Shown here: positions 1 to 9,256 of the stretch, in pieces
Numbering within the stretch: the stretch's first letter is position 1
Layout: each line of letters starts with the position of its first letter
NCBI RefSeq assembly: GCF_014897815.1
Contig: NZ_JABUZG010000083.1
Coordinates: 1-34,832 of the forward strand
Length of the DNA: 34,832 bases
Direction of reading: 5' to 3'
Source: Psychrobacter sp. PG1
GTDB lineage: Bacteria; Pseudomonadota; Gammaproteobacteria; Pseudomonadales; Moraxellaceae
The notes under the pieces: model-generated
The model's input: the letters and a program-made list of their open reading frames with translations, nothing else
Database searches by the model: none
Told to the model about the DNA's origin: nothing
Position numbers and translations under genes: made by a program

Positions 1-438
1 GCTGAAACCATTCGTCCTTACGGCTATGCACCGATAGGAAAACCTTGTATTGATCGCTACAACTGGCAAGCGAAAAAGCGTACGAATGTCATTGGTGCTC
101 TCTATGAAAAGATGCTGTTTGCCTTAGATTATTTTGAGCACAATATTAACAGCATCACATTCTACTACTGGTGCAAACACACGCTGATCCCAAGTCTTAA
201 AACCAAATGCGTGATAGTCATGGATAATGCTCGGTTTCATAAGAACAAACGCATTCAAAAGCTACTGAACAGACATGGCCATCGTATTCTATGGCTGCCG
301 CCGTACAGCCCTGACTTGAACCCTATTGAAAAGAAATGGGCACAGGTGAAGTTTCTACGCCAAGGCTGGATGCAAAATGACTTATCCAAATTGTTTTATG
401 ATATTTGTCCTAGTCATAACACTTTTATTTTGAACTAA
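1..438 (+). CDS. IS630-family transposase, C-terminal part (5' truncated by window edge)
   Basis: The frame is open from base 1, so the gene begins outside the window; 145 residues are visible. Two of the three catalytic acidic residues of a DDE transposase can be seen: D75 in VMDNARFH and E110 in YSPDLNPIEKKW. They are separated by 34 residues, the DD34E spacing of the IS630/Tc1-mariner superfamily. The first Asp would lie just upstream of the window. The C-terminus CPSHNTFILN looks natural, so the visible end is probably intact. Such enzymes cut and paste the element at TA dinucleotides. The left inverted repeat and target duplication cannot be checked because the left end is missing. A terminator follows at 452-482. 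Family assignment is confident; activity cannot be judged. Confidence 0.9.
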   Translation, partial: AETIRPYGYAPIGKPCIDRYNWQAKKRTNVIGALYEKMLFALDYFEHNINSITFYYWCKHTLIPSLKTKCVIVMDNARFHKNKRIQKLLNRHGHRILWLPPYSPDLNPIEKKWAQVKFLRQGWMQNDLSKLFYDICPSHNTFILN

Positions 439-451
439 CTATACTTACAAG

Positions 452-482
452 AACCAGTATGAGAGATCATGCTGGTTTTTTT
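452..482 (+). terminator. Rho-independent terminator after the transposase
   Basis: AACCAGTATG (452-461) pairs with CATGCTGGTT (468-477), with one G-T wobble, around a 6-nt loop. A run of seven T follows (476-482). It lies 13 nt after the transposase stop codon. Confidence 0.8.
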
Positions 483-665
483 GTGTCCAATATTTACCCT
501 TTTGTGATTTTCACTATAAAAGATAAAGATTTTCTGACGATGACTGCATAAATGAAAAAACCAAGGCTAAGACTAAGACAATTCCTTCTTTGGGTGATTG
601 CAAAATAAACGATAAATTATGCTATTCTGAGATGAATCAAGATAATTGAGCAAGGATGCTAACTG

Positions 666-2414
666 ATGACTACAAGCACTAATGATATGCCTAGCAGTAA
701 TACGCCACCGCTATGGCAAGCCTCGTATGAGAAATATGGAATAAGAAATAATTTAGATGTATTAGAGGGAAAGCACAACCTGCTAGATTTGTTGCAACCC
801 AAGATAGATCAGCATAGTGATTCTGTGGCTTTTAGTATGGGGCCCGCCACCCTTACCTTTGCACAATTGGATATTGCCAGCCGCCGCTTTGCTGCTTTTT
901 TACAAGCACAAGGAATCAGTAAAGGCGACCGTGTCGCTGTGCAATTACCCAATATATTGCAGTATGCCGTGGTGTTACTTGGTTGTCTGCGAGCAGGCAC
1001 GGTATTGGTGAATGTCAATCCGATGTATACCCATTATGAATTGGCGCATCAGCTGACGGATGCTCAAGCTAGTGTGCTGATTGTCCTCGATGGTATGACC
1101 TCTGCTTACGATCAGTTAGATGATGCAGTCAAAGCGCAACTGTCATTGGTTGTACATTGTTCCGTCAATCCGAATGCTGCACCTGCTGATAACGATATTG
1201 CCTTGCTTACCCAACTTGAACCGTCAGCCGATACTACTCGTCAATTCAATCAAACCAACCAAACCACAGCCGATAATGCTGCAAAAAATATCTCAGGGCA
1301 GAATATAAGCTTTGCCCATATTATGAGTGCATACCACGCTGAGCAATATCAGCCTGTTACTATCGAGCGTGAAGATTTAGCTTTATTGCAATATACGGGT
1401 GGCACGACTGGCAAGCCAAAAGGTGCGATGCTCACGCATTACAATGTCATGGCCAATGTCTGTCAGTGTTATGCGATGTTTGGTCATGCGATTGAAGCGG
1501 GTCGTAGCGAGCAGATTAAAATACTGAATCCGTTGCCGCTCTATCATATCTTCTCATTTACCGTTTGCGGCTTACTAGGTATTTATGGCGGCTGGGAAGA
1601 TATATTGGTCACCAATCCGCGTGATATCGATGGACTAGTCACTACCATCGAGCAGCATCGTCCGCATGTCATTCCTTCGGTTAATACCTTATTTATTGGT
1701 ATGCTGCATCATCCAAAGTTTGCCAACCTTGATTTTAGTCGCTTGGCACTATCTATCGGTGGCGGCACCGCAATCATCAAAGCCGTATCTGATCAGTGGC
1801 AACAAGTCACTGGTATGATTATCAATGAAGGTTACGGCATGTCTGAAACTGCACCAGTTATCTCTTTTAATCCACCTGGTATAGATCATTTCAACGGTAG
1901 CGTTGGTCTGCCACTTGCGATGATGGATATTAAAATCATTGATGAACAGGGTGCAGCTTGTGCAATAGGTACACGGGGCGAGGTTTGTATTAAGGGCCCG
2001 CAGGTCATGCGTGGTTATTGGCAACGAGACAATGCAGATACTTTTACAAAGGATGGCTATTTTAAATCAGGTGATATTGGTGTGCTAGATGAACATGGAT
2101 TTTTGACGCTGGTGGATCGCAAAAAAGACATGATACTGGTTTCAGGATTTAACGTCTATCCAAACGAAGTGGAAGCGGCATTGACAGAGCATCCGAAAGT
2201 ACTTGAAGTCGCGGTGGTTGGTATTGCAGATGAGCACAGCGGTGAAGTACCCAAGGCGTTTGTGGTTAAAAAAGATTTGAGCCTAACGGTAGAAGAGTTA
2301 CAAAGCTTCGCAAGCGAGCGTTTAACAGGTTATAAACGCCCGCAGTCATACGAGTTTATCGATGAATTGCCCAAAACGGCGGTAGGAAAAATATTACGTA
2401 AGTCTTTACGTTAG
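666..2414 (+). CDS. fadD: Long-chain fatty acid-CoA ligase
   Basis: The 582-residue protein belongs to the adenylate-forming (ANL) superfamily. It activates free fatty acids to acyl-AMP and then acyl-CoA, coupling uptake to beta-oxidation. The ATP-binding loop YTGGTTGKPKG lies at residues 243-253, the A5 motif YGMSETAP at about 390-397, and the hinge/A8 region LVDRKKDMILVSGFNVYP near 485-500. The C-terminal catalytic lysine is K575 in TAVGKILRK. Length is close to E. coli FadD (561). A Q/N/T-rich stretch at about residues 195-212 is a probable lineage-specific loop. The start is supported by AAGGA at 652-656, 9 nt before the ATG. It stands alone, converging on a DUF962 gene 19 bp away. Substrate length is inferred from the family. 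Confidence 0.9.
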   Translation: MTTSTNDMPSSNTPPLWQASYEKYGIRNNLDVLEGKHNLLDLLQPKIDQHSDSVAFSMGPATLTFAQLDIASRRFAAFLQAQGISKGDRVAVQLPNILQYAVVLLGCLRAGTVLVNVNPMYTHYELAHQLTDAQASVLIVLDGMTSAYDQLDDAVKAQLSLVVHCSVNPNAAPADNDIALLTQLEPSADTTRQFNQTNQTTADNAAKNISGQNISFAHIMSAYHAEQYQPVTIEREDLALLQYTGGTTGKPKGAMLTHYNVMANVCQCYAMFGHAIEAGRSEQIKILNPLPLYHIFSFTVCGLLGIYGGWEDILVTNPRDIDGLVTTIEQHRPHVIPSVNTLFIGMLHHPKFANLDFSRLALSIGGGTAIIKAVSDQWQQVTGMIINEGYGMSETAPVISFNPPGIDHFNGSVGLPLAMMDIKIIDEQGAACAIGTRGEVCIKGPQVMRGYWQRDNADTFTKDGYFKSGDIGVLDEHGFLTLVDRKKDMILVSGFNVYPNEVEAALTEHPKVLEVAVVGIADEHSGEVPKAFVVKKDLSLTVEELQSFASERLTGYKRPQSYEFIDELPKTAVGKILRKSLR

Positions 2415-2433
2415 TTGGGCTAGGGGCGAGTTA

Positions 2434-2844
2434 TTATCGTCCGATTTTATCAAACTTACGGTCTTTTAAGCTGAGTCTACCGCGTAGGACATCACTGTAC
2501 ATACGAAAGTCGCTAGCAAAGCTTTTTAAAGGAAATTTGAACGAGGCAGGTTTGTTTTTTTCAAAGAAAAAATGACCGACCCAAGCGCAAGCATATCCAG
2601 CAGCGATGCCTTTGAGTAATGGTTTTGGCGAAGCGGTTTTGACCGACTTTGCGAGTCCCAATAAGCCAAAGCTACTACCAGCAAAAGGCAAGCGGCGGCA
2701 AGCCATGTTTTGATGTTCAGCTAAGTAGAAGTCATAAAATTTTTGCTTTGTTGGGCTGACGGTTGTCATCATGTTTTTTTTAGCATTGCTGACCGCTTGA
2801 GCATCGGCGTTTTTGGTAGTGTTTTGTGTGGTCGTTTGATTCAT
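2434..2844 (-). CDS. Mpo1-like (DUF962) family protein
   Basis: The protein has 136 residues. The core from about residue 36 onward carries the family pattern: FYLAEHQN at the start, a hydrophobic segment, then AWVGHFFFEKNKPASF and a downstream S-DFRMY-D block. Yeast Mpo1, the founding member, is an iron-dependent dioxygenase in alpha-oxidation of 2-hydroxy fatty acids; the role of bacterial members is poorly defined. The first ~30 residues are polar, rich in N, T and Q, and look disordered. The start is supported by AAGGAAG 8 nt before the ATG. A Pro (P53) occupies the place where relatives I remember have His (RRLH), so one conserved metal-ligand-type residue may be missing. Its neighbour fadD makes a lipid-related role plausible but unproven. 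Confidence 0.75.
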   Translation of the reverse strand: MNQTTTQNTTKNADAQAVSNAKKNMMTTVSPTKQKFYDFYLAEHQNMACRRLPFAGSSFGLLGLAKSVKTASPKPLLKGIAAGYACAWVGHFFFEKNKPASFKFPLKSFASDFRMYSDVLRGRLSLKDRKFDKIGR

Positions 2845-3261
2845 TTGTTTAGCTTCCTTGCTAATCGTTTCTTGAGTATAGATATTAGGGCGAGTAATTA
2901 GAGGGCTTTCTGTTTTACTAAAACGGCTAGGCGCTCATTAAGTAACTGTTATTTATTATAATATTGGTCGTTTTTAATGTAGCAAAACGCTATCCTTAAC
3001 ACAAGCAATGGATGTTTATGGCGCATTTGTTATTTTGTTGATGATGCGCTTGCTGCTTAATTAGCATTTGGGTTACTTGCCAGTGTTTGGCATAAATGCT
3101 TTAATGGCGAAAATTACGTCAAATACGTGAGCCGCTTTGCGTAAATAGCACTATTTGGTGCAGCTATGATGTTGGTGCAGCTATGATGTTTATATGACTT
3201 AATCATCTGATTTTTAGCCCATATCCTTTCCCTTTTATCCAACACGGTAACGATTCCTCTT
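2845..3261. other. Divergent intergenic region between the DUF962 gene and ppx
   Basis: This 417-bp AT-rich stretch has no convincing ORF and should carry promoters for both flanking genes. TATAAT-like hexamers on both strands overlap at about 2955-2962, but neither has a good -35 partner. A perfect 17-bp tandem duplication lies at 3157-3190. No strong Shine-Dalgarno precedes the ppx start. Confidence 0.5.
3157..3190. repeat. 17-bp perfect tandem duplication
   Basis: The unit GGTGCAGCTATGATGTT occurs at 3157-3173 and again at 3174-3190 with no mismatch, 71 bp before the ppx start codon. Confidence 0.9.
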
Positions 3262-4788
3262 ATGCCTATTGACTACCTTACAAATCCGCCGCTTGCTGAT
3301 GATGAAATGATGGCAGCCATTGATATCGGTTCCAATAGTTTTCATCTCGCCATTGCGCGTCTTGACCATGGTGAGGTGCGAAAAGTCGTTTCTATGTCTG
3401 AAAAAGTCCAGCTCGCCGCAGGCTTGGATGAAAATAATATCTTAAGTGCGGCAGCTGCACAGCGAGGTCTTGACTGTTTGAGCCGATTTGTGGCGCGTTT
3501 GGATTCGGTGCCACCCGAACGCATTCGCGTGGTTGCGACCAATGCTTTACGCCAAGCCAAAAACGCCAATGACTTTATTGCCCGTGCCAATAAAATATTG
3601 CCCAAGCCCATTGAGATTATCGCGGGACGAGAAGAGGCACGCTTGATTTATTTGGGCGTCTCACACACCAATGCCAGTAGTGACAAGCGTTTGGTCATCG
3701 ATATTGGTGGCGGTTCGACAGAGTTTATCATTGGTCAAGAGTTCGATCCGCTATTGACCGAGAGTTTGCAGATGGGCTGTGTCGCCTTTACTCAGAAGTA
3801 CTTTGCCGATGGTCAAATCACGAAAGAAGCCTTTAATAATGCGATATCAGCCGCTCGCAAAGAAGTGTTAGCGATTCAGGGTCGTTATCAAAAATTGGGC
3901 TGGAGTAGTGTGGTTGGCTCGAGTGGGACGATTAAAGCGGTACGTAATGTGCTGGTATCTAAGGGCTGGGCTGATGAGCAAGAGCGCATCACTTATAAAG
4001 GTGTCAAAAAGTTAGAGAAACTGTTGCTTAAAATTGGCAATGTCGATGACATCGATTTAGAAGGCGTTAAGGAACATCGCAAAGCCGTCTTTCCAGCAGG
4101 CGTTGCGGTACTGCGTGCAGTCATGAAAGTGCTGGGTGTAGATACCATTACTTACTCAGATGGTGCACTACGTGAAGGTGTGATGTACGACATGCTTGGA
4201 CGCTTTGCCAGCGAAGATGTTCGTGACCGCAGTGTATTGGCGCTGATTAAGCGTTATTCAGGGGACAAAAAACAAGCTAAACAAGTGGTGAAAACCAGTC
4301 GTCATTTATTTGAGCAAGTGAAGGAGAGGCTCGCCCTTACCAATGATGATTGTGATTTACTCAGACGTGCGGCTTTCTTGCATGAGATAGGATTGGCCAT
4401 CAGTCATAGTAGTTATCATAAGCACAGCGCGTATTTGCTTGAGTATTCTGATATTCCAGGATTCTCGCAAGTCGATCAAAAGCGTATGGCGCAGCTGATG
4501 CTCAATCATCGTCGTAAGCTCAAGGCTGACATGTTAGAGCAGACCTGTACTATCGGTGGTAATCAGCTCGTTTATCTTTGTCTGCTGCTACGCTTAGCCG
4601 TACTGGCGCATCACAGCCGCAGCGATTATGAATTACCAGAATTACAGTTACGAGCCATGGATGATCATTGCTGGCAAATCACCGTTGCCGATAACAGTGA
4701 GCATTATGCTTTCTTATTGCCAGATCTGCATACTGAGATTGAGCAGTTTGCTAAATGGGGCGTGACGCTGAGCGTGGTTGAGGGCTAG
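3262..4788 (+). CDS. ppx: Exopolyphosphatase (Ppx/GppA family)
   Basis: The 508-residue enzyme removes terminal phosphates from inorganic polyphosphate, or pppGpp in the related GppA. The ASKHA-fold phosphate-binding signatures are clear: AAIDIGSNSFHLAIA at residues ~18-32 and VIDIGGGSTEFIIG at about 148-161, with VGSSGTIKAV near 216-225. The C-terminal half resembles the HD-like helical domain of Ppx, and total length is close to E. coli Ppx (513). The chosen ATG has only a weak Shine-Dalgarno; an ATG ATG pair at residues 16-17 is an alternative start that would keep all motifs. It appears monocistronic; there is no ppk beside it in this window. Ppx versus GppA is decided by length and overall look only. 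Confidence 0.85.
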   Translation: MPIDYLTNPPLADDEMMAAIDIGSNSFHLAIARLDHGEVRKVVSMSEKVQLAAGLDENNILSAAAAQRGLDCLSRFVARLDSVPPERIRVVATNALRQAKNANDFIARANKILPKPIEIIAGREEARLIYLGVSHTNASSDKRLVIDIGGGSTEFIIGQEFDPLLTESLQMGCVAFTQKYFADGQITKEAFNNAISAARKEVLAIQGRYQKLGWSSVVGSSGTIKAVRNVLVSKGWADEQERITYKGVKKLEKLLLKIGNVDDIDLEGVKEHRKAVFPAGVAVLRAVMKVLGVDTITYSDGALREGVMYDMLGRFASEDVRDRSVLALIKRYSGDKKQAKQVVKTSRHLFEQVKERLALTNDDCDLLRRAAFLHEIGLAISHSSYHKHSAYLLEYSDIPGFSQVDQKRMAQLMLNHRRKLKADMLEQTCTIGGNQLVYLCLLLRLAVLAHHSRSDYELPELQLRAMDDHCWQITVADNSEHYAFLLPDLHTEIEQFAKWGVTLSVVEG

Positions 4789-5014
4789 GCAGCGCTGCTT
4801 TGCATTGACGATCAACATGATGCCGTTACTATTGTAATGAGTATGCTATAGATTAACGTAACAAAAGCGGCTTTGTCAGTAATGTCATGCCATTTAAGAT
4901 GTGCTACTATAGCTTCTATTGAGTTTACAACTGTACTTTCATTATCTAAAAATCGATAACGATATTATTCTTAAACATAAATACATTAAGTATAATTATT
5001 AAAGGGAAGCGTCT

Positions 5015-5818
5015 ATGAGCACTGTCTGGGATAGTGTGCAGCTTGCACGGCACGCCAAGCGTCCATTATTTATGGACTATGTTAATCAGCTGTTTACCGA
5101 ATTCGATGAGCTGCACGGTGACCGTGCTTTTGCCGATGACAAAGCCATTCTTGGTGGTCTGGCGCGTTTTGATGGTCAGCCTGTGATGGTAATTGGTCAA
5201 CATCGCGGTCGCAGCACCCGTGAGCGTATTGCTCATAACTTTGGCATGGCCAATCCTGAAGGCTACCGCAAAGTGATTCGTTTGGTCAAAATGGCTGAGC
5301 GTTTTAATATCCCTGTGATGACCTTTGTCGATACCCAAGGCGCTTATCCGGGTATCGGCGCTGAAGAGCGCGGACAAGCGCAAGCCATTGCCGAAAGTAT
5401 CGCCGTTTTCTCTAGCCTAAAAGTGCCTATTATCGTGACCATTATCGGTGAAGGCGGCTCAGGTGGGGCGTTGGCAATTGGTGTTGGTGACAAAGTAAAT
5501 ATGCTACAAAATAGTATTTATTCGGTTATCTCTCCGGAAGGTTGTGCTTCTATCCTGTGGAAAACAGCTGAAAAAGCACAAGATGCTAGTGAAGCCTTGA
5601 AATTAAATGCGATTAATTTATATCAAATGGGGCTAATTGATGCCGTCATTGAAGAAGGTGAAGGCGCGCATATCAAGCCGCAACCAGTCATGATCGCCTT
5701 GAAAGCACTTATTGCTGAGCAGTTAGATGAGATTAAAGATTTAGACGCACACGCGCGTTGTGAGCTGCGTTATGAGAAGCTGAAAACCTTTAACTCAGAA
5801 GTGATGTTGCCTGCCTAA
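5015..5818 (+). CDS. accA: Acetyl-CoA carboxylase carboxyltransferase subunit alpha
   Basis: This subunit pairs with AccD to transfer CO2 from biotin carboxyl carrier protein to acetyl-CoA, giving malonyl-CoA for fatty acid synthesis. Diagnostic blocks are [59 protein letters not shown] and [14 protein letters not shown]. The protein has 267 residues against about 319 in E. coli, because the N-terminal ~50-residue segment is absent. This is real, since an in-frame TAA lies at 5000-5002 directly upstream; from memory, Acinetobacter AccA is similarly short. RBS AAAGGGA at 5001-5007 has good spacing. It is followed by a terminator, so probably monocistronic. The usual DTPGAYPG appears here as DTQGAYPG. 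Confidence 0.93.
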   Translation: MSTVWDSVQLARHAKRPLFMDYVNQLFTEFDELHGDRAFADDKAILGGLARFDGQPVMVIGQHRGRSTRERIAHNFGMANPEGYRKVIRLVKMAERFNIPVMTFVDTQGAYPGIGAEERGQAQAIAESIAVFSSLKVPIIVTIIGEGGSGGALAIGVGDKVNMLQNSIYSVISPEGCASILWKTAEKAQDASEALKLNAINLYQMGLIDAVIEEGEGAHIKPQPVMIALKALIAEQLDEIKDLDAHARCELRYEKLKTFNSEVMLPA

Positions 5819-5904
5819 TTGCTTGCTATGACACCTCTGTTACTAAGCTTCAATTCATGGACACAAAGCTTTTCATATTAGAGACTGAGTCTTAATGCTA
5901 AAAT

Positions 5905-5935
5905 AAAAACGTGTCATTTTATGGCGCGTTTTTTT
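5905..5935 (+). terminator. Rho-independent terminator after accA
   Basis: AAAAACGTGTCAT (5905-5917) pairs with ATGGCGCGTTTTT across a 3-nt loop, with two G-T wobbles. The T run continues to 5935. It lies about 90 nt after the accA stop. Confidence 0.75.
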
Positions 5936-5954
5936 GTGGCTGTTAATATAGGCT

Positions 5955-6002
5955 GTAACTGACGCAGTAACTGACGCAGTAACTGATGTCGTAGCTGACG
6001 TA
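5955..6002. repeat. 12-bp tandem repeat, four units
   Basis: The units are GTAACTGACGCA (5955-5966), the same again (5967-5978), GTAACTGATGTC (5979-5990) and GTAGCTGACGTA (5991-6002). They sit between the accA terminator and tilS. Confidence 0.85.
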
Positions 6003-6060
6003 TGAGCAGATTCATTGATATGTCAATTCATGTATGTATGCTCAATAAATAAGGCTGATT

Positions 6061-7647
6061 ATGACCAGCAGTGCAATCCTCTCGCATCCTATGAAGCCAA
6101 TCGCAGACTTGCCTGTCGATGCCGATCTGGCACAAGCATTATTGAGCAGTATGGCTGAATATGGTGAACAGCTGCACGGTCGACGGATTTGGCTGGCGTG
6201 TAGTGGTGGTCGTGATTCATTAGCATTGGCTGCGCTGTGTGTGCAGCTCTATAGCCAAGGTAAGTTGCCATTTTTTCCGCAATTGCTGCATGTGAATCAT
6301 GGTCTACAAGCAGATAGTGACACTTGGGCGATGCATGTTGCTAACTGGGCAGCAGTGCAGCGGATACCGTGTCGGATTTTACGTGCGCAAGTGAATGGTC
6401 ATGATGAGCAAGCCGCAAGGCAGGCTCGTTATGATGTCATGCGAGCGCAACTCAATCAAGATGATGTATTGCTCTTAGCGCATCATGCCGATGACCAAGC
6501 AGAGACGGTGCTGATGCGGCTGATACAAGGCGCTGGGGTGAATGGTCTGTCGGGTATGCAGCCGTGGCGTATCCAAACGCAGGGCGCACAGCGTATGGCA
6601 TTATGGCGACCTTGGCTGACGGTCAAACGCGGCAATATCAGCAGTTATGCTCAGCGCCTAAAGCTCCCTTATATCGATGACCCAACCAATGATGCTGGCG
6701 ATAATGTACGTAGTGGGCTACGCCTCGACATCATGCCAGTATTGGCGACCTATAATTCTAATGTCATTGACAATATTGCCCGTAGCGCACAGCTATTGCG
6801 TGATGCCCAATTGATAATCAATGCACAAGCGGCAGAAGATTTACAGCAGATAGAGGTAGCATCATTACAGCTATCGTCTGCCCAGCGTGTGCTAAATATA
6901 GACAAGCTACAAGCATTACCCATTTACCGTCAGCGGCAACTATTGCATCATTGGCTTGGTCAAGATGAACCGTTACCGCCTGCTAAGCAGCTGGTCGATG
7001 ATGTATTTATGCTAAGCCAACGTAAAGATCCTGATCACCAAACGGCGCTTTTTTGGCAAGCTCGCAAGCAGTCCTATACGATTTGCCGCTACCGTCAGCA
7101 GCTTTACCGTTTAAGCACTGAGTGGAGCAAGTGGTTAGCATTACCGCTTACCAAACAGATTCAACCCTTATCTAATCTTGTGGTGGCTGATGCGTATTCA
7201 GCGGCTGCTCAGCCTGTGTCAGTTACCTTACGTAGTGATGATAACTTTATTTGGCAAGTGCAAATGATACCAGATGCCTTGGTAGAGCTATTAGACAGCG
7301 ACCAAGATGGTGAGAAGTTTGAGATTACCTTCGCACCATTAGGTCGTCAGCAGCGTGTGCAAACTGCATTGGCATCACGTCCACAAGCGGGCAAAAAACT
7401 ATATCAAACGCTTGGTGTACCTGTATGGTTGCGAGAGAGTTTGGTGGTGGTCAGTGCCGTATCCGTACAGCAGGATAAAGAGTGGCCATTATTGCTGGTT
7501 TCACCTTTTGAGAGCTGGATACTAGGGACGAGTAAATCGCTGACAGGCACACCAGACAATACTGGTGTTTTAGAAAGTGCTATTAGAAGCAATGTTATTA
7601 GAAACAGTCTAAGCATCAATAACGCTTTTTTAATATTTGTAACCTAA
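6061..7647 (+). CDS. tilS: tRNA(Ile)-lysidine synthase
   Basis: TilS converts C34 of the CAU-anticodon tRNA-Ile to lysidine with ATP and lysine, so the tRNA reads AUA. The N-type ATP pyrophosphatase P-loop SGGRDS is at residues 48-53. It is followed by LLHVNHGLQADSDTW and the second motif LAHHADDQAETVLMRLIQG, and PYIDDPTN is also typical. At 528 residues it is longer than E. coli TilS (432), with a long divergent C-terminal region holding the family's substrate-binding domains. The gene follows accA, an arrangement common in proteobacteria, but a terminator separates them, so it has its own promoter. A weak AAGG precedes the ATG; M11 is an alternative start. It should be essential, as in other bacteria. 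Confidence 0.9.
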   Translation: MTSSAILSHPMKPIADLPVDADLAQALLSSMAEYGEQLHGRRIWLACSGGRDSLALAALCVQLYSQGKLPFFPQLLHVNHGLQADSDTWAMHVANWAAVQRIPCRILRAQVNGHDEQAARQARYDVMRAQLNQDDVLLLAHHADDQAETVLMRLIQGAGVNGLSGMQPWRIQTQGAQRMALWRPWLTVKRGNISSYAQRLKLPYIDDPTNDAGDNVRSGLRLDIMPVLATYNSNVIDNIARSAQLLRDAQLIINAQAAEDLQQIEVASLQLSSAQRVLNIDKLQALPIYRQRQLLHHWLGQDEPLPPAKQLVDDVFMLSQRKDPDHQTALFWQARKQSYTICRYRQQLYRLSTEWSKWLALPLTKQIQPLSNLVVADAYSAAAQPVSVTLRSDDNFIWQVQMIPDALVELLDSDQDGEKFEITFAPLGRQQRVQTALASRPQAGKKLYQTLGVPVWLRESLVVVSAVSVQQDKEWPLLLVSPFESWILGTSKSLTGTPDNTGVLESAIRSNVIRNSLSINNAFLIFVT

Positions 7648-7691
7648 ACTTTTTAGGAGGTCAGGTTATCTAGGGCTAGGCCATCAAGTCA

Positions 7692-8204
7692 TCAGGGCAT
7701 CAGGGCATCAAGTTTTTTAACCATTTTGATATCTATTATTTGCGTGCTTTTGTAGCATTCTTCACTCTTTTCGCCATTAGCTACAAAGCCAAATTTTTGA
7801 TAGAAATCAATAGCAGCCACATTATTTTCTAATACCCATAAATAAAAATGGGCATGGATATGAGATTCTAAGAAAGCTTGTAATGATGCTGTCATTAATT
7901 GAGTGCCTATACCCAATCCTTGGGAGTCGGGCAAAACATACAACGTAGTAATTTCATAATTTTTATTGTTAATGAAGTAGCCAATAAACCCCAAATTATG
8001 ATGATGAGCATCATATGCTATCCAGACAATAACATCAGGATGCGCCATCAACTCCTGCCACATTTTTGTCTTATTACATAAGTTGTTTTTATCATTGATA
8101 TAGGACGCTGGTAGCAAATCTAAATAGGCTACATGCCAACTTTTGAAGTGAATGTTAGCAATATCTGCATAATCCTCTGGGTTAGCTTTACGAATGAAAA
8201 ACAT
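7692..8204 (-). CDS. GNAT family N-acetyltransferase
   Basis: The 170-residue protein has the GNAT fold pattern: an N-terminal beta-alpha start (FFIRKANPEDYADIANIH), the acetyl-CoA-binding motif A at about residues 90-106 (LYVLPDSQGLGIGTQL, carrying Q-G-L-G-I-G), and the C-terminal ENNVAAIDFYQKFGF block typical of RimI-like members. The substrate cannot be read from the sequence. I chose the ATG at 8202-8204 because GGAG sits 7 nt upstream of it; the longer frame from GTG at 8219 would place that Shine-Dalgarno inside the coding region. The last codons lie in a small repeat of GGGCATCA units. It is a single gene, convergent with tilS and divergent from proC. Confidence 0.85.
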   Translation of the reverse strand: MFFIRKANPEDYADIANIHFKSWHVAYLDLLPASYINDKNNLCNKTKMWQELMAHPDVIVWIAYDAHHHNLGFIGYFINNKNYEITTLYVLPDSQGLGIGTQLMTASLQAFLESHIHAHFYLWVLENNVAAIDFYQKFGFVANGEKSEECYKSTQIIDIKMVKKLDALMP

Positions 8205-8422
8205 AGTACTCTCCGTCACTGATTTTATATAATGCCCTTGTTAATTTAACCGTTTGGTTGTGCAATAGTCCATGGCAATTAAGTGATTCAACGGAGCTTA
8301 CAGCCGGGTTAGATGCCGTCAATTTATCAAACGATGCCAGTAGCAGTATGGTAAACTGAGTGTCATTTTACCTATCATTATGTTAGTTTGAATACCTTTG
8401 GATTTTTGAATAGGAGACATGT

Positions 8423-9256
8423 ATGTCAGTATTAGATAATAAGAAAATCAGCTTTATCGGTGGCGGAAATATGGCGCAGGCTTTGATTAGCGGGCTTGTC
8501 AGCTGCGGTGTCAAACCGAGTGTAATTACCGTTGCTGATCCTAGCAGTGAAGCGCGCGAGCAATTGGCTGCTAAAGGATTGAACACGGTTGATCCAACTG
8601 CTGATGCAAAAGCTGCCGTTATCGATGCTGACATTGTGGTGCTGGCGGTCAAACCGCAAGTGATGAAAGCAGTGGTCAGTAGCTTTGCAGATGCCTTAGA
8701 CAAGCAGCTGGTGATTTCAGTGGCAGCAGGTTTGTCGACTGAGCTTTTATCTGACATGTTGGGTGGCTATGACAATATCGTCCGGGCGATGCCAAATACC
8801 CCTGCAATGATTCAAATGGGCGCAACGGGTCTGTACGGTACTGATAATATTTCTGCTGAACAAAAGCAATTAGCAACGGCGGTGATGGAAGCATCAGGTT
8901 TGGTCATGTGGGTCGATAATGAAGAACACATGCATGCGGTAACCGCCGTATCAGGGTCAGCACCAGCATATATGTTTTACTTTATTGAATCCATGATTGA
9001 CGGGGCAGTGGCTTTAGGTTTGGATAAAGAGCAGGCTTCAGCATTGGCGATGCAAACCATGCTAGGCGCGGCAAAAATGGCGATGAATAGTGAGGATGCA
9101 CCTGCTGAATTGCGTCGCAAGGTCACCTCGCCAAATGGGACAACCCAAGCCGCCGTTGAGTCAATGCAAGCCAATGATATTGGTGGTCAAATCGTTGAGG
9201 CTATGCAGGCTTGCTATGACCGTAGCCAAGCCTTGAGTGAAGAGATGAGTAAATAA
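8423..9256 (+). CDS. proC: Pyrroline-5-carboxylate reductase
   Basis: ProC reduces 1-pyrroline-5-carboxylate to proline with NAD(P)H, the last step of proline synthesis. The N-terminal Rossmann motif is FIGGGNMAQALISGL (residues ~11-25). The family blocks VRAMPNTPAMIQMGATGLY and AVTAVSGSAPAYMFYFIE follow, with the C-terminal dimerisation region containing LRRKVTSPNGTTQAA. Length is 277 residues, normal for the family. RBS AGGAG at 8412-8416 is 6 nt from the ATG. It is followed by yggT in the same direction, a widely conserved pairing, though the 152-bp gap contains a hairpin and a short tandem repeat. Confidence 0.95.
   Translation: MSVLDNKKISFIGGGNMAQALISGLVSCGVKPSVITVADPSSEAREQLAAKGLNTVDPTADAKAAVIDADIVVLAVKPQVMKAVVSSFADALDKQLVISVAAGLSTELLSDMLGGYDNIVRAMPNTPAMIQMGATGLYGTDNISAEQKQLATAVMEASGLVMWVDNEEHMHAVTAVSGSAPAYMFYFIESMIDGAVALGLDKEQASALAMQTMLGAAKMAMNSEDAPAELRRKVTSPNGTTQAAVESMQANDIGGQIVEAMQACYDRSQALSEEMSK

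Noticed and set aside
4991..4996. Perfect TATAAT just before accA
   Set aside because: A start from it would fall at about 5003, inside the Shine-Dalgarno at 5001-5007, and no good -35 is present at 16-18 bp.
8205..8219. GTG start for the GNAT protein
   Set aside because: The best Shine-Dalgarno (GGAG) lies inside this extension and serves the ATG at 8204.
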